Of a DNA stretch of 64,000 nucleotides, positions 43,736-55,776 are shown piece after piece. The DNA is from Ligustrum vulgare (taxonomy: Eukaryota; Streptophyta; Magnoliopsida; Lamiales; Oleaceae). Numbering within the stretch: position 1 is the stretch's first letter; the number at the start of each line of letters is the position of its first letter. The stretch is from NCBI GenBank assembly GCA_963555705.1, contig OY743174.1:55264234-55328233 (forward strand), read 5' to 3'. Both the position numbers and the translations under genes were made by a program. The notes below the pieces were generated by a model. That model made no database searches, was not told where the DNA came from, and saw only the letters and a list, made by a program, of their open reading frames with translations.

Positions 43736-46571
43736 TCATAACATTACAGTAACAAGCAGCAGCAATAATGAAAGAATTATACAGGAAGCTGCAGATGCAC
43801 AAGACTCTGCAGCATTTGGAAGCCTAGGATAATCTTGAGGTGATGGCAATACACATTGTTCACCATTGAATGATATCTTTCTAGGAAATGCCCACCCTTC
43901 TCTAAAACTGAAAACCCCTGGTTCTTTGTGCAGTAGCATTTCTGTCTGTACATTTCCATTTACCCCTGCCTGGAGCAGCATGTCATTGTAATGTTGAATC
44001 CCATAAAACACTCCAGTATCATCTGAAGTTACAAAGTGTCATTATTATTGACGCGTGTTTACCGTTGATCGTGTATATTAGTACAAAAGAAAATGAACTT
44101 ACTTATATTTCCATATTGGTTGAGGGGCTTATAGTTGAAACTGAAAACCCGCGCAACACTTTGGAGATTAGGGTGTAAAACCACCAAGTTCCACTCACTG
44201 TAATTCTTGACATAATTTAGATTTGTCACTGTAATTTTGACCCTCCAGTACTCTGTGTAACTTTGCATCACATGCCAATGCACTCTTATAGGACACATAT
44301 GGTCACTACATTGCACTGCTGGTTGTGGTGTTTCATTGTGCTGTAGTTGCAATACTGGTGGCAGATCTCCAGGCCTAAAACCACAGAAAATCAAATAAGC
44401 AAAATGGAGACTATATATGTATAACTAGCCCTTTTGGTGTAGGATATTTTGGAAGAATGTGTGGTTGAAATGTGTAAAAATGGTGGGTCTCATAATAATG
44501 TGTGGTTGAAAATGAGTTTGAAGGAAAAGCTGTCCAGGAAGCTTGAAATTTTTGTTTTTTTATTTCAGTAACTTGGAAAATTACTTTACACATTTTGCAC
44601 CAGTTTGGCAAGCACAGCTGCAGCCTTGGCATGGAATTATGGTATTGTTGTAGAATGCTGAGAATGAAACACAGCACGATGGCGCCACAGAAGCTCTAAA
44701 CTGGGAATAAGAACACGTCACATTCCAGGTCGCTGCAATAATTCCGCGTACATATATATTAAAAATACTGTTCAGTTTTGTACAATACGTTTTACCATAC
44801 GAGCTATACAGGCTGGACTTACCAAGTGCTTGTGTTCTTCTACGGCCTTGATCTTCGGTAAATTTAGTTGGAGGGACTTGAAATGGTTCTCCACAGGTAT
44901 ATCCATTTAGTCCAAGACTGAAATTTACAGGAATTCCAGGGCCTGAACCACTGGAACCAGAACTTCCAATACTCATCTGAAAAGCAGAGATGTATTTTCC
45001 AGGGTCTTGAGTCATGGATGAAACTACTCCACCTTTGCAGCAATTCGCAACTTGCTTATTATATGGGGTTCCAGGCAAAAGGTCTATTATAACTGGTTCC
45101 TTTTCACAGCAATGGGGAAGTACTCCTCTGAATGCAGAACAGTTTCCCTGTTCAGTGGCTTCTGCTCCATCTATATTCCAGATCACCTCGTCGCCTGGCC
45201 ATGCCCAGCTTAGCTTCCAACCGGGATACTCTATGTGCCGGAATAACTGGTAGTTTATGATGGATACTCTTACCTGGAAAAGGACATGCCTAATTTGTGA
45301 ATAAAGACCGTACTGAACTCGAACTTCGTTTAATTTCTTAATATTTTGTCTATGTTATATACTCAACCTTGTCAAACATGCTATCGAAGTTCTACTTAGT
45401 AGAACGTGTTGTGAAAGGGACAAAAAAAAATACCCACATCAGTTAAACATGTGGTAAATGATGAGTTTATAAAGCATTAGGCTACTCTACCTAATGTTTT
45501 TAACCTTTTGGAATTTTTAAGTGACATTTTGACATTTTACACATTCATTGAGTGATGAAAACAGCTACATCATCATTTACTTCTTTACTATTCAATGAAT
45601 GTATGACATGTCACAATATTACTTAAAAATGTCTCAAAAAAGTTTTCCCTAAAATTATTGTTTTGGAATAGAATAGAGCTAGGCCCCAAACTTCTCCATG
45701 TGAACGGTCCCCAATTACAATCCAACAAAGTTTGTGGGGCCCTAAGTTGGATGTGGATGGCTAGAAAATCCAGTTTTAAGGTAGTTGTGCTCACATAAGA
45801 CAGTAGTTAGTTGGATTTTGATAGAGCGTGTATTCATATCTGGTTGAAGAGGGATGGATATTTTACCCGCTTGAAAGGAGGATTGTGATGATATGATACA
45901 TTGTCCTAAGGGGAATAGTTGAAAAAACGCAAAGTCTTCCATAAGTTATGAGCACATAAGAAATTAGATTACCCCCACTTAATTGGTTAACCTCAATTCC
46001 CCAAGGAAGGCTCGTGATTCACCAATTCAAGTTTCACAATAGGTAAAAGACGTAACAATTTAACAATTAATTTAGACAAGATTGATTACTTAAAGAACAT
46101 TTCCTCTTCATATATTTGATACGTTGAATTGAATTTTACTCAATTTTGCTAAAACACGTCACTAAAATGTGAAAGAACTTAAAATCTTATGCCGTAAATC
46201 CATACGATACCGCGATTAGAACAAGCATCACCTCAAAATAGATTTATCTTCTCCTTTTTTATTAAAAAAAAAAAATAGAAAAAGAAAAAATGAATTTTTC
46301 AAATAAATAACTTACATCTTCTGTGCCACCATTTGCTTGCATGATATCCCATTTAATTGTGATGTTCCCACTAGGATCCATTGAATCATAACCATCTGCA
46401 TTACATCTGAAATTCACGTCATAACAAATTCTGAATAATTTCAAAATCTTAAAAAAAAAAAAAATACTTACAGGTTGGTAACAGCAGACAAGCGAGAGAG
46501 AACAAGTAGAACAGAACATCGAAATGTTTAACGTTAAAAATAAAAGCAAAAACCCGCAAATCCATTTCCAT
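43736..46571 (-). CDS. COBRA-like GPI-anchored protein
   Basis: Six exons on the minus strand: 46472-46571, 46316-46395, 44823-45273, 44585-44732, 44103-44374, 43736-44022; all join in phase to 445 residues, the normal family length. COBRA-like proteins sit on the outer plasma membrane/cell wall and affect cellulose deposition. Seen: a hydrophobic leader (LFYLFSLACLLLP), the mature start YDSMDPSGNITIKWD, EATEQGNCS, PHCCEKEP, the CCVS motif (PSCCVSFSAFYNNT), CSDHMCPIRVHWHV, NDTGVFYGI and a hydrophobic C-terminus (SCIILSLLLLLVTVML) for GPI attachment. The wording of the central part is close to COBL6 of Arabidopsis. The exon 1/2 acceptor is a choice: the site before ATGGTTATG keeps frame, whereas one 10 bp earlier does not. 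Intron 4 contains a MITE-like piece near 44430-44520. Confidence 0.93.
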
Positions 46572-47566
46572 AGATCGTTTGCTGAATCCTCAGAATCTTG
46601 GATTAAACATAATACCTACGGCTGCTGTCTTGTGTGTTCTATCAAAAAGATTTATTTAGATAGATACATACACATATACATACAGAGAGATACACGTTTA
46701 ATCTTTGGAAAATGAAGTAATAAATCACACAATTAATGGGGTTTGGAACAAGGAAAGGAGATTCTTGTCATATTTAGAGCGAGAGAGCGCTAAGAATGCG
46801 TCTATTCAAAAGTCACGCATTTGGCTCCGTTCCCATTGGCTTGCCGTTTTTGTATTATTATGAGAAAAAACTTTTAAAAAAGAAAAATTCATCGAAAGTA
46901 TTCATATTTATATCTGTTAATTACTGTCATATAAGTGCTTATTTTGAAGAAAAAAAAAGTAGATGCCAGTTCCATGCAGTGTATGTAATATTTATGAAAA
47001 TCAAGAATCCATTTTCCTTAAATACCATGACAGCTTTATTTTGCTTTTAATGCTGCTTAATTTATTGTGGTAATGGGGATTAAAGGATTTTAATGGAAAT
47101 TTTAAAAATTTTAAACATTTAAAAATAACCCACTTGCTATTTGGTGGACTTAAAACTTTTAAGGCAGATTTTGAAATATTTCAAGAGAATAGTCATTTTG
47201 ATGCACAACTTTTGAAACAAATCTTGAAAGTTATCGAAAGAAATTCATTTTGCAAAATAGTAGTTTCAATTGTCTCGACTCTTGATTAGTTGAATTGTCT
47301 AAGCAAGGCAATCGAAGATGTTTTCTATCTTTCGGGATATCTAGAATTGTCTAACATAACATAACATTCAATTGTCTTGCAAAATGAATTTTCTTTACAA
47401 ATTATTCAATATTTGTCTCGAAAGTTGTGTATCTACCAAGTAATAGTTATGTTTTATATAAAATTCAACATAGTGGCAATTTTTTGATAGTTTGTTACAA
47501 AAGTGGTCATTTTTTTAAAAAAAATAATAATAAATTCTTTTGGAATATTATTAAGAGACATTTCAA

Positions 47567-47637
47567 GGTGTCATCTTGGCCATGATGCCGAGGTGGTGGC
47601 CCACCTTGACATCAGCCAATACCAAGATGACACCTCA
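47567..47637. repeat. Inverted repeat (hairpin)
   Basis: AGGTGTCATCTTGG at 47569-47582 is the exact reverse complement of CCAAGATGACACCT at 47622-47635. The arms continue imperfectly inward to a GGTGGTGGCCCACC centre, giving a stem of about 33 bp. Confidence 0.8.
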
Positions 47638-48152
47638 AAATGCCACAAAAAATGTTCCAAAAAAATTTATGCGTAGAATCACTCTTTTAAAAATGAGAAA
47701 TGAAATGCTGAAATATACATTTATTGGTATTTCTCATTCTATACATAGAGATTACATAGTGCAAAAGGCTTATCAAACGCCACTAAAGTAGCAATGGGAC
47801 TTAGCAAAATCAACAAGGGGCCTTAATCAAATTAATAATAAAAAATTAATTCAGTATATAATAAAAACCTAGTAGATGATTATGATAAAAATTAATTTTC
47901 ATAGGTGATTGAACGGAATATCAAAAGTTATTACACTAATAATGTTGATGGAAATTACTGATGGTGCTTCGGTATATCTTAGTTGGTATTAGTGATGAAA
48001 TTATATTGTTTTAGGCTTTTTTATATGTTATTAACGAATATGTTAAAAAGATTTTGGAATAATATAGTTTTTCTAATGTTAATTTTTCAATGCAGAATTT
48101 TCTTGTTTTAGGATTTAATTTTTATATAATTATCAATGTGTTTATTAATTAA

Positions 48153-49376
48153 CTAGTATTTCACTTGTACGATGCACGAAAGTTATTATCCGCAATATTA
48201 ATTTCAATAAGTATTCGTAAAATTTTAATACTTATGCATAATCAATACACATATAAATGCATAGAAAAGAATTCTCTATTACAATAATTATTAAAATTTA
48301 AAAAATAACATAAGTAATTCAAATTATTTAAAAAATTCTTTGAATAGTAAACGTCAATTTATATATTTAAATAATAAATTATTATTGACTTCAATAGTTT
48401 TTATGAATTATTAATAATTTCATTGAAAATGTAAATTTAGTAGTTTTTTAATGGTATATCATATTTGGTATAATATTAATTATGTGCACGAATATTGATG
48501 CATGTGAAAGGTATTAACATATTTCTCATAACTTCTACATTTGTCTATTGTATTTAACGGACTTTTTAATTTTCATTCGAAAACATCAATCATAATAATT
48601 AAAAAAGAAATAGTCAAAATATTTGAATTTAACCAATAAAACTTTATTTACAAAAATAAGTAGTTAAAATAATAATTTTGAAAATCTAGCGATTATAATG
48701 ATACAATAACCGAGTAAAGTTGGAGATTATGAAATTATACCAAAAATTATACCCTATAATCTTTTAAAAAAATTATTAAAATTAAGAATTATTAAAAAGT
48801 ATTAATCATTCTATTAATATTATTAACTAAAAAAAATCAAAACATTAACTCTTCACTATTAACATTCGTTCAATAACTTTTTCCATAAATTATTTATAAG
48901 CAGCACGTTTTTTCAACCCACTCTTTAACCACATATTTTTTCAAAACTATTTTTCAATCATACATTTTACCTTGAAACAAAATATAGTTGCTGAACAGAG
49001 ACTAGATTTATTAAAATATTTAATAGTATATATATATATATATATTTTAGAAAATATGATTTGTAATATTAAAGATAACAAATGATTTGACAATTAATAA
49101 TTAAAACATAATTTAGTTATTGATGGCTACCCATAGGATTTATAATATTGAGAACAACAAATAAATAAAAAATCAATAATTAAATAATAATTTGAATACT
49201 GATAACTAAAAATTTTTATTGAACTCATTCGATATTAACGTTAATAATAAAAATAATAATTATTATAAACAAAATTACAAATGACAGTAACATCATATTA
49301 ACTATTTACTATAATACTAAAACATGAACAATTTAAGAATTAAATTATGTCAAACTATCCTACTTTTATATAAAGT
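48153..49376 (-). mobile_element. Old reverse-oriented Helitron-like copy
   Basis: At 48153 CTAGTATTTCACTTG then TACGATGCACGAAAG is a decayed reverse complement of the Helitron 3' end seen at 55743-55776 (hairpin plus CTAG). The opposite border near 49360 (CTACTTTTATATAAAGTAC) resembles a decayed 5' end. The next bases (49391-49540) repeat the opening of this copy, implying a second truncated copy. Confidence 0.55.
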
Positions 49377-49913
49377 ACGGATTTCCACCGATGTGATGAA
49401 CTAAAATTGATATTCGCAATATAGATAAGCATTCATAAAATGTAATGATTTTACATAATCAACACAAATACAAAAGATACAAAAATAATTTTTTATTACA
49501 ACAATTATTAGAATTTAAAAACAATATAAATAATCCAAAATCGAAAATCGTTTTCAAAATTTTATTTTTTTAAAACTCGTTTTTTTCCATACATTCTATT
49601 AATATTTTTTTTTTAAAAAAAAATTACGCATAAATTAAAAAAATATCTTACTTTTTAACCCAAAATCTTCAAAGTTATTTTTCAAATCGATCGATTCGAT
49701 TTTTCATTAATATTTTTTTTATTTATGCATAAATTACAAAAATATCATACTTTTTAACCCAAATTCTCCAAACTAACTTTTCAAAACGATCGATTCTCGA
49801 AATCGAAAACTGAAATTGAAAGTAGAGCTGATGAAAATATATTTGTTATTCAATTCCTAAAATTATGTCTAATATACTTGTTTGTTTATTTTCCATGAAT
49901 TTATTATTCTTTT

Positions 49914-50572
49914 TGTTGACCACAAAATTCGGATGGACCTTGAACCAACACGTCTCAGCTCCTCCCTCTTGAACACGTGGATCTCCTGCGCACTGTGACA
50001 AACAATCAGTTTGCAAAGGGGGCCGAGGTGGCTCCCGTTTGCACTCCGATGCCTAAGTCAGTACTCATTTTGGGCAAATATATATTGAGTGCGAGAAATA
50101 TAAATGTGCAAAAGAGAGAAAAAGGAGTGAGAGAAATATAGAGTTAAGAATCAGAAGTTGCTAACCCCTCTCTTGGAGACAATTGTGCTTCATTTATAGA
50201 GGAACTTCTTGTCTCGGATCACGACACGTGGCATATTTTACACTTGTCATCACCCTAACTCATGGAGATGACAACATTGCTTTTCAACCGTAATCATTGC
50301 TACATTTCGTAGGGGATGGGCGCCTGTCACGTCTTGTAAAGGCAGTGTCCCATCACTGATTCCATCTCTCTTCTGGTCAGCGCCCCGGCTGGGTATAAAG
50401 CACATCGGCTAGGCGTTAACCATGTTTGCTTAAAGAGGTGTGCTCGACGTACCACCTCGGCATTCTTCCCAGGTGATACTTTAGGTCTTTAGCTGTGGGC
50501 CATGGTCCGTTGGGCCACTATTGGACCTTCGTTGGTGGATCACTATACCTTTCTTTGGGCCCGGATTCAACA
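49914..50572. mobile_element. Solo LTR with 5-bp target duplication
   Basis: A 659-bp unit begins TGTTGACCACAAAATTCGG and ends CCGGATTCAACA, so the termini TGTTGA/TCAACA are perfect inverted repeats. CTTTT flanks both sides (49909-49913 and 50573-50577). It contains CTCCGATGCCTAAGTCAGTA, a stretch I associate with plant LTRs. No internal retroelement sequence adjoins, so it is a recombination product. GC content is higher than its surroundings. Confidence 0.9.
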
Positions 50573-50577
50573 CTTTT

Positions 50578-51367
50578 TATCAATAGTTTGAAATGTTAAT
50601 GCAGTGATTTTTTGTTAAATATTTTATTGTGCACTTTAGAAATCCAGAATAAACTTTATTTTTTAAAACTCATTTTCAATCACATATTCTATCAATAAAA
50701 TAATTTACAAATAAATTCAAATTTTTTTTTTTTACTTTTTAATCACAAATTCTTCAAAAAATTACAATTACAAACCACATTATTTGAAATAATTGGTCTC
50801 AAATAGGAGCTTAATATGTTATGGACTAAAAACGCCAAACATATAGGGATTTAATATGTTAGAGACTAAATTCGCCAAACAATTGGAGGTTACATGTCAA
50901 ACATGACATTAATATGACTATTATCGTAAGAAACTCAAAGGTTATGGACTATTTGTGCTATTTACATATTTTTAACGGTGAAAACTAACGGAATCTAACG
51001 GTATGGACCATTTTCGTAACGTTTGGTGATTCTGAGGATATAAATGTCAAACTCTAAACGTTGGGGACCATTTTCCCAGGAAATCCAAAGGTTGGGGACC
51101 ATTCGTGTTGTTTACCCGATAAATTCCATTTCCATTGTCCTTTGGTTTGTCTTTAATTTTTATTAATTATTGCTTCTTTACTGCCCATGAAATTCCACCC
51201 ACCAAGCAATAATGTGTTTGATTCCATCATATTCCTTCCGTCCCATTTGTATAGGCTATCTTTTCATTTTTTTTTTTTTTTGTCTCAATTATATAAGTTT
51301 GTTTCTTTATTGAAAAGTATTTATTATGTATGTTTTCTAATGTACCCATATTTATGTATATTCTATA
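50578..51367. other. Repeat-derived intergenic DNA
   Basis: Contains recurring short phrases (TATGGACCATTTTCG, TTGGGGACCATT, GGTTATGGACTATTTGTG) between about 50810 and 51115, suggesting the end of a repetitive element. No gene. Confidence 0.4.
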
Positions 51368-52658
51368 TCTATATAATATATAAAAGTAGCTGAGTCAACC
51401 CCAGTCAACTTTACTGTTTCCCTCCAAAACTCTTGTACTATGTGCAGATTTTATTTATTTATTTTTTTTCAATTTTTTGGGACTTCAATATTTATCATGT
51501 TCACACTATTTATATTCCCCTTCCAATAATCAACTTCAAAACTCACTTCAAAAATAGTTATGCCTTCAATATTTATTTATTATTTTCAAAATCGCTGACG
51601 TCTACTTACAATTTTCAATATTTATTGTGTTTACATGGCTTCTATTTCTCGCCGCCTAATTACATTGGAAAGCCAGTTATTATTTTTTTTTCCTTTTTCG
51701 CTTTTTCAGAATTTGTTTCATTTTTTCCCGTTTTTCAAAATTTGTTTATTCATTTTTGTTTTCTATATCTTTTTTTTTTTCCATTTCCCTATATACAACC
51801 TTTTTCATTTCTATTATATATAATTATTATGAAGATATACACAATAATAAAAGATTCAATTAAAGGATTATTTCTTTGAAAAAAATGTGTACTGTTTAAC
51901 ATGACCGCTCTATTCCACCTTCTATTATGATTCAAAATTTCTGGTGCCGTGGTAATGCTTATTAGTTATTAATATTACAAACCAGTTGAAAATAAAAAAT
52001 CGTAAATTATTTTTTGAAAAAGTAAAAATGATTGACACTACTCTTTTCTTCAAGACCTGTGATATTTTGAGTCATTGAACATAGATTTGGATTTCTGACA
52101 AAAAAGAAAAAAATATTAAAACAATAATATTGTAGAGAAAGCTTCGAAAACAATATAGAGTGCAAAATTATTTTGGACTAATAAGAGGATTTGTTAATAG
52201 TCTATTTATATTATATTCTAGATTTCTCTGTTGGGGTTGCAATGTGTTAACTAATGTTGGGCTATTTAGAATAATTTTGGGTTGGATAGATATCTTAATG
52301 GTTTCGGCCGTTGAGTGAAGAAAAAACATATTATTCATGAATCAGTATATATATTTGATGAAATTGTATATCACATTGTATAAAAAATAATAAAAACAAG
52401 AAACTAGAATTTTTTTTTTTTTTTAAAATTTGCTTTTACCGAAAAGTTGTTTTTTATTTTTTATGATATAAGAACGATAATTTATTTGATTTTACTTATT
52501 TATATTTGACTTTTTTTGTATCAAAACCTCTCTTTTCATAAAAAAATGTGTTCTTCTAACGTTTTCAATCTTACAAATAAATATTTGTGTTCAGTTATAC
52601 AAATCCAAAGTAAAATTTTCAATTAAAAATTATGTCGAAATTTTATTAATAGATAATA

Positions 52659-52818
52659 CACTCTCCGTCCTACAAAGATAGTCCACCATTTCTTTTTTGT
52701 CCGTCTCAAAAAGATAATTTACTTTATTTTTTAAGAGTGAAATTAATATTTTATATTCCATTTTGTCCTTATTCTGTGTGAAAATGAGTAGAGGACTATC
52801 TTTATGGGATGGAGAGAG
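52659..52818. mobile_element. Stowaway-like MITE in Helitron A
   Basis: CACTCTCCGTCCTACAAAG and CTTTATGGGATGGAGAGAG are inverted termini of the CTCCGTCC type. The same insertion occurs in unit E at 58643-58802, so it predates their separation. Confidence 0.75.
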
Positions 52819-53576
52819 TACTAAATTATAAATCACATCATACATATAGTTTTTTTTGTAATAAATAATCTTATTTTTAGTTATTTAGTACATCTAAAAA
52901 TTGGAGCTCTTTTTTATAGCGTATTATTAAATTATTAAATATTTTTATAGATAATTACATTAAATACGTAATTAATTTCTTATAATAATTGTGATATTTT
53001 ATTAGTCTTAATTTTATGGATAAATATTTGATTAAGTCATAAAAATCCAATGTCAAATTCTCAATTAAAATTATATCTAAAATTTATACACGTTCATATT
53101 TTTATAAATCACGATGTATTGAAATTTTTATAACTAAATCCTATTTTTAAGTTATTTATTACATATACATATTAAAGTTCTTTCCTATATTGCATTATTT
53201 TTCAAAATTATTTCAATGATAACTACATTTAATTCTTAATTAATTTTTTATTCCAAAAAGTCTCATATCACATTTTTTAAAATTAAATTTATCTATATTG
53301 TTTAAAATGATATAGTCATTAATGGTTTTTGTCCTAACTGTTAATTTTAAAATTTCAAAAAGTAATTAACCATACCAAGATATTCTTTGCTATATTTTAA
53401 TTTAAAATTTATGATATTTTTTCACAATAATATATAAATTGTCTCCCAATTTACTTAACTAAAAATTGAGATGATCAATACTAAATTATAATTTCAATCA
53501 GAAAATAATTACGTTGTATAAATATTGAAAACCTAAAATATCATAAATTTGATACAATATCTTTGTCAATCTCGCA

Positions 53577-53580
<4 letters not shown>

Positions 53581-53645
<65 letters not shown>
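53581..53645 (+). repeat. ATT microsatellite
   Basis: About 21 uninterrupted ATT units. A shorter run stands at the corresponding place in unit C (about 55190-55231). Confidence 0.95.
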
Positions 53646-53646
<1 letters not shown>

Positions 53647-54194
53647 CATGATTTTCATTGTCAATGGTCAAAATATTGAATTTTATCTTTTATATGCAAG
53701 GTTTCTATTATCAACTTTTTCATTTATTGTTTGAATATTCAGAGTACATGAATACTGGAGATCCTACATTTAATTGTTTATTTTGCAAGACAAGTTTTTG
53801 GTTCGAGGAGATAGTGAATAATCGTTACAAAACTTGACGATTATATTCTATAAGGTCAAATTCTATCTGACAGTAATGTAGGATGCAAGTTTTTTATTCC
53901 AAGGATATCGTTGAGCCATTCAAATTTTAGGATACTTATTAGATTTAAAAAAAAAAAAACAATTTTCATTGATGGTGTCATATGCTATGACTATCAATAA
54001 GAGTCAGGCACAATCATTTTAATATGTATGACTTCTCCCTAAAAGGTTGATGTTTATACATGAAACTAATAAATGATGAACTTATCTCTTATTTGTGAAT
54101 GTTATTCATTTTGTTTAAAGATTCATTTAATTTCGAATAAGATTATTTTTATTTAGACGTTTCTTCCCGTGTATCGCACGGGATGATTCACTAG

Positions 54195-54505
54195 TCTATA
54201 TAATATATAAAAGCAGCTGAGTTTTGGCGGGAAAACTCAGCTTTTATTGTGTTCACACTCAAAAATTCAGCTTTTATTGTATTCACACTGCTAATTCCAC
54301 TTAAGTATTTTTATAAAGAATTTTTTTCACTTATTTATATTTGGTTATTTGTGTTTAAAACTCCCTTTTCATAAAATTATTCTAATCATTTAATGTTTTG
54401 AATCTTACAAATAAGTATTTGTATGTACTCATACAAATTTGATGCATCATTGTCAATCTCATAATTTTAGTATTTTTTTTTCTTTTTTTATGATTATCGA
54501 ATCTA
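54195..54505 (+). mobile_element. Helitron unit B, 5' part
   Basis: Begins TCTATATAATATATAAAAG directly after the CTAG of unit A, with a different subterminal (CAGCTGAGTTTTGGCGGG). It is interrupted at 54505 by unit C. Confidence 0.75.
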
Positions 54506-55188
54506 TCTATATAATATATAAAAGTAGCTGAGTCAACCTCAGTCAACTTCCCTTTTTCCCTCCAAAACTCTTGTGCTATGTGCAGATTTTATTTATTTAT
54601 TTTTCCAATTTTTTGGGATTTCAATATTTATCATGTTCACACTACTTATATCTCCTATCCAATAATCAACTTCAAAACCCACTTCAAAAATAGTTGGACC
54701 TTCAATATTTATTTATTATTTTCAAAATCGCCGACGTCTACTTATAGTCTTCAATATTTGTTGTGTTTACATGACTTCTATTTCCCGCCGCCTAATTACA
54801 CTGGAAATCCAGTTATTTTTCCTTTTTTTTTTTTCCTTTTTCGCTTTTTCAGAATTTGTTTCATTTTTTTTCCATTTTTCAAAATTTGTTGATTCATTTT
54901 TGTTTTCTATATCTTTTTTTTTCCATTTCCCTATATACAACATCTTTCATTTCTGTTATATATAATTATTATGAAGATATACACAATAATAAAAGATTCA
55001 ATCAAAGGGTTATTTCTTTGAAAAAATGTATACTGTTTAACATGAATTGTCTCCCAATTTACTAATTAACTAAAAATTGAGATGATCAATATTAAACTAT
55101 AATTTCAATCAGAAAATAATTACGTTGTATAAATATTGAAAACCTAAAATATCATAAATTTGATGCAATATCTTTGTCAACCTCGCAA

Positions 55189-55233
<45 letters not shown>

Positions 55234-55776
55234 CATGTTATTTTTCATTGTCAATGGTCAAAATATTGAATTTTATCTTTTATATGCATGGTCTCTATTA
55301 TTAACTTTTTCATCTATTGTTTGAATGTTCAGAGTATATGAATACTGGAGATCCTACATTTAAGTGTTAATTTTACAAGGCGAATTTTTGGTTCGAGGAG
55401 ATGGTGAATAATCGTTACAAAACTTGAAGATCATATTCTATAAGGTCAAATTCTATCTGACAGTAATGCAGGATACAAGTTCTTTATTCTAAGGATATCG
55501 TTGAGCCATTCGAATTTTAGGATACTTATTAGATTTAATTTTTTTTTTCATTGATGGTGTCATATGTCATGACTATCGATAAGAGTCAGACACAATCATT
55601 TTCGCATGTATGACTTCTCCCTAAAAGGTTGATGTTTATACATGAAACTAATAAATGATGAACTTATCTCTTATTTGTAAATGTTATTTATTTTGTTTAA
55701 GAATTCATTTAATTTCGAATAGGATTATTTTTATTTAGAAGTTTCTTCCCGTGCATCGCACGGGATGATTCACTAG
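54506..55776 (+). mobile_element. Helitron unit C
   Basis: Starts TCTATATAATATATAAAAG at 54506, repeats the first 530 bp or so of unit A, then jumps to the last 730 bp of A, ending CCCGTGCATCGCACGGG and CACTAG. It is an internal-deletion derivative of A. Confidence 0.82.

Larger units (their letters stand above)
46572..49908. other. Intergenic AT-rich DNA with repeat relics
   Basis: The COBRA-like promoter should lie at about 46572-46800 (an AGAGCGAGAGAGCG stretch near 46776). Beyond that are a hairpin at 47567-47637, old reverse-oriented Helitron ends (48153 onward), a MITE-like piece at 48885-48985 and a TA repeat at about 49027-49043. No gene recognised. Confidence 0.6.
51368..54194 (+). 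mobile_element. Helitron unit A
   Basis: Starts TCTATATAATATATAAAAG with a GTAGCTGAGTCAACC subterminal and ends with a hairpin CCCGTGTATCGCACGGG followed by GATGATTCACTAG, the TC...CTAG structure of Helitrons. Contains a Stowaway-type MITE (52659-52818), an ATT microsatellite (53581-53645) and, near 53810-54050, a decayed piece of helicase sequence matching unit D. No open coding frame. Confidence 0.85.

Noticed and set aside
51187..51879. Phe-rich membrane proteins
   Set aside because: Frames created by T-rich Helitron DNA. The same pattern recurs in unit C with shifted frames and no conserved residues.
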